NCBI RefSeq assembly: GCF_030651745.1
Contig: NZ_JAUSCC010000033.1
Location: 1 to 11,421 of the forward strand
Origin: Methylophaga sp.
Lineage (GTDB): Bacteria; Pseudomonadota; Gammaproteobacteria; Nitrosococcales; Methylophagaceae
Length of the DNA stretch: 11,421 bases
Direction of reading: 5' to 3'
How positions within the stretch are numbered: the stretch's first letter is position 1; every line of letters starts with the position of its first letter. Shown in pieces: positions 5,786 through 11,421 of the stretch. Below the pieces are notes generated by a model. The model was not told the DNA's origin. It saw nothing but the letters and a program-made list of their open reading frames with translations, and searched no databases. The position numbers were made by a program, and so were the translations under genes.

Positions 5786-8700
5786 TTATCTTGATTTTCC
5801 ACGGCCGTGCACTATCCGGTAAAGTGCCGGCAACACCACCAGTGTTAGCAAGGTTGACGAAATAATTCCGCCAATGACGACCGTTGCCAGTGGCCTTTGC
5901 ACCTCAGCCCCGGTACCGGTATTGAGTGCCATCGGCACAAAACCGAGACTTGCTACCAGAGCCGTCATCAATACTGGCCGTAACCGAGTCATTGCACCAT
6001 CAACGATTGCTTTGTGCAGATCGCCGTGCCGGTGCCAGTAATCCCTGATGAATGACAACATGACGAGACCGTTTAACACCGCAACACCCGAGAGTGCAAT
6101 AAACCCAACCCCTGCGGAAATAGATAGCGGCATATCTCGCAGCCAGAGCGCCAGCACCCCACCAGTTAATGCCAATGGCACACCAGTGAAGATAATCGCT
6201 GCATCACGAAATGAACCAAACAAGGTAATCAGCAGGCCCATAATGATAACCAACGTAACCGGTACCACAATCGACAGTCGTTGACTGGCTGATTGCAGTT
6301 GTTCATAGGTTCCACCGTATTCGATCCAATAACCGGGTGGTAATTGCACTTGCTCAGCAATACGCTGTTGAGCTTCTTCTACAAAAGAGCCCAGATCCCG
6401 GCCTCTGACATTGCTGGTGACCACGACACGCCGTTTGGCGTTTTCTCTGGAAATCTGACTCGGCGCCTCCGTTAATTCGATGGTTGCGACTTCAGACAAA
6501 GGTACGTAATCACCACCAGGTAAACTCACGGGCAGATTTGACAAGGCGGGTATGTCTTGTCTAATTTCTTCAGGCAACCGCACCACCAGATCAAAGCGCC
6601 GATCGCCATCATAGATCAGGCCAACTTCGCCACCGCCAACGGCGGTTGATAACATGTTTTGCAAATCATCAACATTAAGACCATAACGTGACATGGCCAT
6701 ACGTTTGGGTTCAATGGTCAGCATAGGCATATCATCGACCTGTTCCAGCCGGGCATCAGCAGCGCCGGGGATCTCCTGAATCACAGCCAGAACCGCCTCT
6801 GCATTTTGCTTAATCAAGTCCAAATCATCGCCGAAAACTTTAATACCCAAATCCGCACGAACGCCTGAAATTAACTCGTTAAAGCGCATCTCAATCGGTT
6901 GGGTAAACTCATAGTTGTTACCTGGTAATTGGGTAACCGCCGCTTCAATTTCTGCAAGTAGTTCGCTTTTAGGTAATTCCGGATCCGGCCATTCACTCCT
7001 AGGCTTAAGTATAAGAAATGTATCGGCCACATTAGGCGGCATCGGATCAGTCGCGACTTCTGGTGTACCGATTTTGGCAATCACCTTATCTACCTGTGGG
7101 AAAGTTTTGAGCCGCTGTTCAAGCTGTTCCTGCATTTTGATAGATTGCTCAAGGCTGGTACCGATCGTTCGCAGTGCATGTAAGGCAATATCACCTTCGT
7201 TCAGTTGCGGAATAAATTCCGAGCCCATTTTGCTGGCCATGTTGACAGACAAAGCAACCAACACAACAGCCAAAAGCATCAGCAGCCAACGCAATTTGAG
7301 GCTGAGCAGCAACACTGGCCGGTAAAGCCATTTGGCACCACTGATGATAAAACTTTCTTTTTCAGTGATTCGCCCCCCCATAAACATAGCGATGGCAGCC
7401 GGCACGATAGTCAGCGTAAAAACCATGGCAGATAGTAATGCAATAACTACTGTGGCAGCCATTGGCTCAAACATCTTGCCTTCAACCCCTGTCAATGAGA
7501 ATAATGGGATATAGACAATCGTGATAATCATGACGCCAAATAAGCTTGGGCGTATCACTTCATTGGTGGCCTCATAAACGACATTTAAGCGTTCTTTAAC
7601 AGGCAACACTCCACCGTTTTGTTTTTGTGCCATAGATAATCTTCGGATAGAGTTCTCAACAATAATTACCGCACCATCGACAATCAGGCCAAAATCAAGT
7701 GCCCCCATACTCATCAAATTGGCAGAAATACCTGCCTGTACCATTCCAGTAATCGTTGCCATCATTGATAGTGGTATAACTGCAGCCGTGATTAAGGCCG
7801 CGCGGATATTGCCTAACAACAGAAACAACACAACGATAACCAGCAAAGCACCTTCAAGCAGATTTTTTTCAACCGTGGCAACGGCTTTATCGACCAAGGT
7901 GGTGCGATCGTATACCGCTTCCAGTATGACGCCCTCCGGTAATGACGATTGAATCTCCGCCATTTCACGAGTCACAGTCGCAGCAACTTCACGTGAATTT
8001 TCTCCAAACAACATCATAACTGTGCCGACAACCGTCTCTTTACCATCACGTGTTCCCGCACCACTGCGCAACGGCTTACCAATCACAACGTCGGCCACAT
8101 CTTTGACGAGCACCGGCCGATCATCGATATTTTTCACTACCACCTGACCAATATCATCGATGGATTTAAGCTGTCCTGGCGATCGAACCAAAATCTGCTG
8201 CCCATAACGTTCAATATAACCGGCGCCCCGATTATCATTGTTTTGCATCAGCGCCTGTTTCAGATCACTGAGGGACACGCCAAAATTCAGCAATTTCGCT
8301 GGATCCGGCTGAACATGAAATTGCTTTTGATAACCACCGTTAACATTGACTTCTGTGACCCCTTTTACCCGCTCCAGCCGGGGTTGAATGACCCAGTCCT
8401 GAAGCACTCGTAAATCGGTAGGATCATATGAACTGCCATCAGGTTGCCTGGCATCAGGTTCTGCGGTAATTGTGTACATGACAATTTCACCCAGCCCGGT
8501 CGCGATAGGTCCCATCTCCGGTTCAATACCCTGTGGCAGTGAGCCTTTTATCACTGCCAAACGGTTATTAATAAGATTACGCGCAAAATACAGATCGGTG
8601 CCTTCTTCAAATATCACGGTGACTTGTGATAATCCATAGCGAGAGATGGATCGGGTGTAATCAAGATCCGGCAGTCCGGCGATCGCTCTCTCGATGGGAT

Positions 8701-8899
8701 AAGTGATGCGTTGTTCAGATTCCAGCGGCGAATACCCGGGTGCTCTGGTATTGATCTGCACCTGTACGTTGGTGATATCAGGCACCGCATCAATCGGCAG
8801 CTTCTGAAAGCTCCAGATCCCAAGGCCAATGATAAGAAATATCATTGACAACATCAGGCCACGTCTCTCGATTGAGAGACTTAAAATATTATTAATCAT
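5786..8899 (-). CDS. czcA: CzcA-type heavy-metal efflux RND pump
   Basis: The 1037-residue inner-membrane proton-driven pump of a tripartite efflux system, of normal length. The N-terminus (LPIDAVPDITNVQVQI, about 34-49) is the hallmark of heavy-metal RND proteins. TM1 is about 13-33, TM2-TM6 about 343-507, TM7 about 537-556, and the last five helices lie in the final 165 residues. TM4 carries DFGLIVDGAVIIVEN (402-416), with Asp402, Asp408 and Glu415 as the proton-relay/metal acids. This pattern belongs to the Zn/Co/Cd/Ni pumps (HME1/HME2) rather than the Cu/Ag CusA type. GTPEVATDPM and DTFLILKPR (611-634) are typical of the second porter region. AGGA at 8907-8910 stands 7 bases before the ATG, and the gap from czcB is 14 bases. 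No damage is seen. The precise metal is inferred, with zinc, cadmium or cobalt most likely. Confidence 0.95.
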   Translation of the reverse strand: MINNILSLSIERRGLMLSMIFLIIGLGIWSFQKLPIDAVPDITNVQVQINTRAPGYSPLESEQRITYPIERAIAGLPDLDYTRSISRYGLSQVTVIFEEGTDLYFARNLINNRLAVIKGSLPQGIEPEMGPIATGLGEIVMYTITAEPDARQPDGSSYDPTDLRVLQDWVIQPRLERVKGVTEVNVNGGYQKQFHVQPDPAKLLNFGVSLSDLKQALMQNNDNRGAGYIERYGQQILVRSPGQLKSIDDIGQVVVKNIDDRPVLVKDVADVVIGKPLRSGAGTRDGKETVVGTVMMLFGENSREVAATVTREMAEIQSSLPEGVILEAVYDRTTLVDKAVATVEKNLLEGALLVIVVLFLLLGNIRAALITAAVIPLSMMATITGMVQAGISANLMSMGALDFGLIVDGAVIIVENSIRRLSMAQKQNGGVLPVKERLNVVYEATNEVIRPSLFGVMIITIVYIPLFSLTGVEGKMFEPMAATVVIALLSAMVFTLTIVPAAIAMFMGGRITEKESFIISGAKWLYRPVLLLSLKLRWLLMLLAVVLVALSVNMASKMGSEFIPQLNEGDIALHALRTIGTSLEQSIKMQEQLEQRLKTFPQVDKVIAKIGTPEVATDPMPPNVADTFLILKPRSEWPDPELPKSELLAEIEAAVTQLPGNNYEFTQPIEMRFNELISGVRADLGIKVFGDDLDLIKQNAEAVLAVIQEIPGAADARLEQVDDMPMLTIEPKRMAMSRYGLNVDDLQNMLSTAVGGGEVGLIYDGDRRFDLVVRLPEEIRQDIPALSNLPVSLPGGDYVPLSEVATIELTEAPSQISRENAKRRVVVTSNVRGRDLGSFVEEAQQRIAEQVQLPPGYWIEYGGTYEQLQSASQRLSIVVPVTLVIIMGLLITLFGSFRDAAIIFTGVPLALTGGVLALWLRDMPLSISAGVGFIALSGVAVLNGLVMLSFIRDYWHRHGDLHKAIVDGAMTRLRPVLMTALVASLGFVPMALNTGTGAEVQRPLATVVIGGIISSTLLTLVVLPALYRIVHGRGKSR

Positions 8900-8913
8900 G
8901 TCTGTTTCCTAAA

Positions 8914-10017
8914 TCAGTGAGCGTGAGCTGCGCCGGCTTTTTCCAGATCAGCTTTAATCAGATAGCTATTTTCAGCGACGATGTCATCGCCCTGCCGGAG
9001 TCCGGATATAACCTCACTGAATTGACCATCATTAAGACCCAGTTGTAATGGCCTGACTTGATATTGATTACCTACTTTGACAAAAGCGACTGATGCGCCT
9101 TCAAACTGTTGTATGGCACTGTTAGGAATTCTTAGTTTGACTTCTGTTTGCTCGGTAATGGCTTCAGCCTCAACGAGCAAACCCGGAAACCAGACTTGCT
9201 GCTGATTATCAAGTGCAACGCGGGCAATCCGATAAGGGGCATCATCTTTGCTTGGCACCAGTTGCTTTATCGTCGATTCATAAAATGTGTTGTTATGTAA
9301 CAGACGCACTTTCTGACCGGGTTTTATATTCATGGCCTGTCCTGGAAAGACTTTGAGTTCAGCCCAAAGTGATTGGGTATTCGTGATCGTAAACAAACTT
9401 TGATCTGCCGCGACTTCGCCGGTATTGGCATCTTTTGCTGTAATGACACCTGAGATGGGCGCGGTTACGTTATAACTCTGTAAGCTGTTGTTTGACTCAA
9501 CACTGGCTAATAGCTGACCTTTTTTGACAGAATCACCAAAATTCACATAAACGCGGGTGATTTGACCCGGAAAACGTGCTCTGACTTGACTTATCTCATC
9601 AGGTGATAAAACCACTCTACCGTAGAGTTTGGAGGTGACCGATATTTGTCCGGCTGTAACTTCTGCAGTTACCACACCGTGTTTTTTAGCCATACCGTCA
9701 TCCATTTCTACATGCTCACTACCTTCATCCTCAGCGTCGTGAGCATGCCCTTCTTCTTCGGGTTTTGATTCAGCGCTATGATCATGTTCATCCTCTTTTG
9801 GCATCGATTCATCATGGTTATCTTTATCATGTGTTATCTCATGATCATGCTGCTGATTTGATTCTGCTAGCTGGGCTTGTGCTTGTTGATCTGATTGAGG
9901 AGCCTCATGCGCATGACCATCTTCAGCAATGGCAGGTGACATGATGAGCAATATTAGCGCTGCTACTGATAGTAGGCTGCGCATGGGTAAAAAAACGAAA
10001 TGTGATTTATTAAACAT
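8914..10017 (-). CDS. czcB: CzcB-type periplasmic adaptor with His-rich N-terminal region
   Basis: The periplasmic membrane-fusion subunit linking CzcA to CzcC. I choose the ATG at 10017 because AGGA (10025-10028) is 7 bases upstream; an in-frame ATG at 10035, 5 bases after the czcC stop, would add six residues. Numbering from 10017: signal peptide 1-31 with cleavage after SPAIA, then residues 32-114 hold twelve His among many Asp/Glu (HAH, HDH, EHDH, HAH), a probable metal-binding stretch. Next come a beta-barrel/lipoyl part with PGQITRVYVNFGDSVKKGQL (150-169) and TAPISGVI, a barrel with LWAELKVFPGQA, and the membrane-proximal domain. The protein ends in HAH. The helical hairpin is very short, as is typical of CzcB. 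The sequence is low in complexity but shows no frame damage. Family assignment is firm. Confidence 0.92.
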   Translation of the reverse strand: MFNKSHFVFLPMRSLLSVAALILLIMSPAIAEDGHAHEAPQSDQQAQAQLAESNQQHDHEITHDKDNHDESMPKEDEHDHSAESKPEEEGHAHDAEDEGSEHVEMDDGMAKKHGVVTAEVTAGQISVTSKLYGRVVLSPDEISQVRARFPGQITRVYVNFGDSVKKGQLLASVESNNSLQSYNVTAPISGVITAKDANTGEVAADQSLFTITNTQSLWAELKVFPGQAMNIKPGQKVRLLHNNTFYESTIKQLVPSKDDAPYRIARVALDNQQQVWFPGLLVEAEAITEQTEVKLRIPNSAIQQFEGASVAFVKVGNQYQVRPLQLGLNDGQFSEVISGLRQGDDIVAENSYLIKADLEKAGAAHAH

Positions 10018-10040
10018 AGTTTTGTCCTGATTCATATTGC

Positions 10041-11339
10041 TTACTCTGCAGCTGTTAGCGGTTCGGCGGTGAGTTGTTCGATTTCTGTCTGATATAGCAA
10101 TGCAGCCGTTGCAGCCTCAATGACACTACGTCTGGCACCTAGCAGGTCTTGTCTGACGGTAAGAAATTCCAGATAACTGTAGAGTCCCCGTTGATAACCG
10201 GTTTGCGTTTGCTCCAGACTTTTAGTGAGTTTGGGGATAATCTGTTGTTGCAACTTGGAAATACTTGCAATTGCTTGTTCACGCCCGGAATAGGCCCGAT
10301 AAAGCTGAGCATGAAGTTGTAACAGCATATCTTGACGGCGATAGCTGACTTCATTACGCGCGGCCAATGCTGATTCAATATCCCCTTGCGCTCGCTGGCG
10401 GCTGAACAAAGGCACTGACACACCAGCAACTAACGCCGAATCATTCAGTCCTTCATCTCGCCTGATCCCAACTGACCAGGTCAGATCTGCAACTTGCTGA
10501 GTTCTGGCAAGACGTACTTGTGCATCACGAACCCGCGTTTCTGCAGCGAAACGTTCCAGTTGCGGATTTTGCTGGGCCTGATTAAATAAGGCTTCAAATG
10601 ACATGGCCTCGCTAAAGGCAAACAATGAGCCTGTGGCGGTCTCAAAATTAGGTTGATAACTCCCCCACAAATTAGCGAGTACCACTTTGTTGGCTTCCAG
10701 CTGACGTTTTTCGGCAGCCAATATCAGTTCAGCCTGATTAACAGAAGCTTCGGCGCGGCCCAAATCTGCTTCAGCCGCGACGGCAGCACCTACACGTTTA
10801 TTAACTTCTGTTAATGTTGTTTGCGCCAGTTCCAGCCCCGTCTCGGCTAGCTTTACACGCTCCTGGCTATTGAGCACTTTAATAAATTGTCGTGTTACCT
10901 GACCTAGCAAGTCCAACGCTTTTATTTTGCGATCAACACGGACAACATCACTTTGTTGTTCCACCAGTTCAACACGGGACAATCTTTTATCACCCAGTTC
11001 AACGACAGAGGAGAGAGTGACCGTGGTTTCCAGTGACTTGATACCGCTTAGTTCTCTAGTGCCAGCGAAATTTTCAATCTCAGCACCAACAACATATGCC
11101 GGTTTGAGATTGGCCGTTTTTTTCTGGGCTTCAAGTTGTTGCTGTCGAATTGGAAAAACCTGTAATGCCGGATGTTGCGCCAGTGTTTGTTGCATGGCCT
11201 CGTTTAAACTCAACGTTTTCGTTTGTTGAATGTTATCGGCAATAACCGGTGAGACAGAAAAGGCAACCAGCATCGAACAAAGCAATGCACGGATAGCAGG
11301 CGCACGCACATTTGTAGTGCGATCAAAGTGTATTTTCAT
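10041..11339 (-). CDS. czcC: CzcC-type outer membrane factor (TolC family)
   Basis: A 432-residue outer-membrane channel that completes the CzcCBA exporter. The signal peptide is about 1-34 (basic start, then LLCSMLVAFSVSPVIA, cleavage before DNIQQ). Cys21 is not in a valid lipobox, so this is probably not a lipoprotein. The mature part has the two-fold TolC/OEP repeat. The first (about 42-225) holds LSLNEAMQQTLAQHPALQV, VVELGDKR and a long coiled coil near 160-215. The second (about 248-425) has GVSVPLFSRQRAQGDI and GYQRGLYSYLEFLTVRQDL, a well-known CzcC/OEP pattern. AGGA at 11349-11352 lies 9 bases before the ATG. It is the first gene of the operon and is followed closely by czcB, the classical C-B-A order. 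Confidence 0.92.
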   Translation of the reverse strand: MKIHFDRTTNVRAPAIRALLCSMLVAFSVSPVIADNIQQTKTLSLNEAMQQTLAQHPALQVFPIRQQQLEAQKKTANLKPAYVVGAEIENFAGTRELSGIKSLETTVTLSSVVELGDKRLSRVELVEQQSDVVRVDRKIKALDLLGQVTRQFIKVLNSQERVKLAETGLELAQTTLTEVNKRVGAAVAAEADLGRAEASVNQAELILAAEKRQLEANKVVLANLWGSYQPNFETATGSLFAFSEAMSFEALFNQAQQNPQLERFAAETRVRDAQVRLARTQQVADLTWSVGIRRDEGLNDSALVAGVSVPLFSRQRAQGDIESALAARNEVSYRRQDMLLQLHAQLYRAYSGREQAIASISKLQQQIIPKLTKSLEQTQTGYQRGLYSYLEFLTVRQDLLGARRSVIEAATAALLYQTEIEQLTAEPLTAAE

Positions 11340-11368
11340 GAAATTAGATCCTGTTTAACTGCAAACAA

Positions 11369-11387
11369 CGGACTTACGTTAAGTCCG
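11369..11387. promoter_or_regulatory. Perfect inverted repeat in the czcC leader
   Basis: CGGACTTA (11369-11376), loop CGT, TAAGTCCG (11380-11387): an 8-bp perfect dyad 29 bases before the czcC ATG. A second, longer-range pair, TTTAACTGC (11354-11362) against GCAGTTCAA (11399-11407), matches at 8 of 9 positions and roughly encloses it. In the operon direction the dyad is followed by TTGTTTG. It may be a regulator operator, a leader attenuator, or the terminator of an upstream minus-strand gene. I found no convincing -35/-10 pair around it: TTGAAC at 11400-11405 (minus) is a fair -35 but the matching -10 is poor. Confidence 0.5.
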
Positions 11388-11421
11388 CAAAAACATCAGC
11401 AGTTCAAGATCTCGGAGGGCG
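11388..11421. other. Right window edge, possibly the 3' end of an upstream minus-strand gene
   Basis: Only 34 bases. On the minus strand two frames run in from the edge: one reads PSEILNC and stops (TGA 11404-11406), the other reads ALRDLELLMFLRT and stops inside the dyad (TAA 11379-11381). PSEILNC resembles the ...TPSEIL... tail seen in some IS3/IS30-type integrases, but so few residues prove nothing. Neither is called as a gene. Confidence 0.2.

Larger units (their letters stand above)
2406..11339 (-). other. Probable six-gene operon: czcC-czcB-czcA-CDF-dgkA-LtaS-like
   Basis: Six intact genes run in one direction. Intergenic distances in transcription order are 5 (or 23, depending on the czcB start), 14, 73 and 20 bases, then an overlap of 34 (or 19) bases. 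The first four genes are metal export and the last two phospholipid/phosphoglycerol metabolism. Spacing suggests co-transcription, but the 73-base gap with a hairpin could hold a processing site or an internal promoter. No metal-responsive regulator gene is seen inside the window; it may lie past the right edge. Confidence 0.65.

Noticed and set aside
6048..7952. Several plus-strand reading frames of 60-136 codons opposite czcA (for example 6915-7325 and 7719-7952)
   Set aside because: They lie fully antisense to a strongly conserved gene, have low-complexity Ser/Thr/Pro/Asn-rich translations, and show no family motifs. They are shadows of czcA codon structure.
10927..11229. Cys/Ser-rich 100-codon plus-strand frame opposite czcC
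   Set aside because: The Cys-rich look comes from reading the complement of Gln/Leu/Thr codons in czcC; no metal-binding domain pattern and no start signal.

Overview
The window looks like an accessory, metal-resistance stretch of a Gram-negative chromosome or large mobile element. The tripartite heavy-metal RND exporter needs an outer membrane, so the host is a proteobacterium. Protein style and moderate GC suggest a gammaproteobacterium, but this is inference and no species can be named from the sequence alone.

Layout, left to right. Positions 1-128 hold the last 19 codons and right end of an IS200/IS605-type insertion sequence (+ strand), with the presumed catalytic tyrosine and the terminal hairpins. 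Positions 129-569 are AT-rich and hold no gene I can support. Positions 570-1256 (+) encode a 228-residue soluble, highly charged protein of unknown function. It weakly recalls DUF1845/TIGR03761-type proteins of integrating conjugative elements. Positions 1257-1466 hold nothing firm. Positions 1467-2214 (-) are a wrecked bile acid:sodium symporter (BASS) family gene with three frameshifts and two internal stops. The stretch up to 2405 is AT-rich and unassigned.

From 2406 to 11339 everything is on the minus strand and tightly packed. In transcription order it runs czcC (TolC-like outer membrane factor), czcB (His-rich periplasmic adaptor), czcA (heavy-metal RND pump), a CzcD-like cation diffusion facilitator, dgkA (diacylglycerol kinase), then an LTA-synthase/OpgB-like phosphoglycerol transferase of the sulfatase superfamily. 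Gaps are 5-73 bases and the last two genes overlap, so this is probably one operon. A perfect 8-bp inverted repeat lies 29 bases before the czcC start, and a 7-bp stem hairpin lies between czcA and the CDF gene.

How the genes fit together: the CDF protein would move divalent cations from cytoplasm to periplasm, and CzcCBA would carry them out of the cell. The last two genes form a second coherent pair. A phosphoglycerol transferase using phosphatidylglycerol leaves diacylglycerol in the membrane, and DgkA rephosphorylates it to phosphatidate. The linkage suggests that envelope phosphoglycerol modification accompanies metal efflux. That physiological link is an inference and is the most interesting idea in the window. 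I see no CRISPR array, tRNA, rRNA, phage or defence system.
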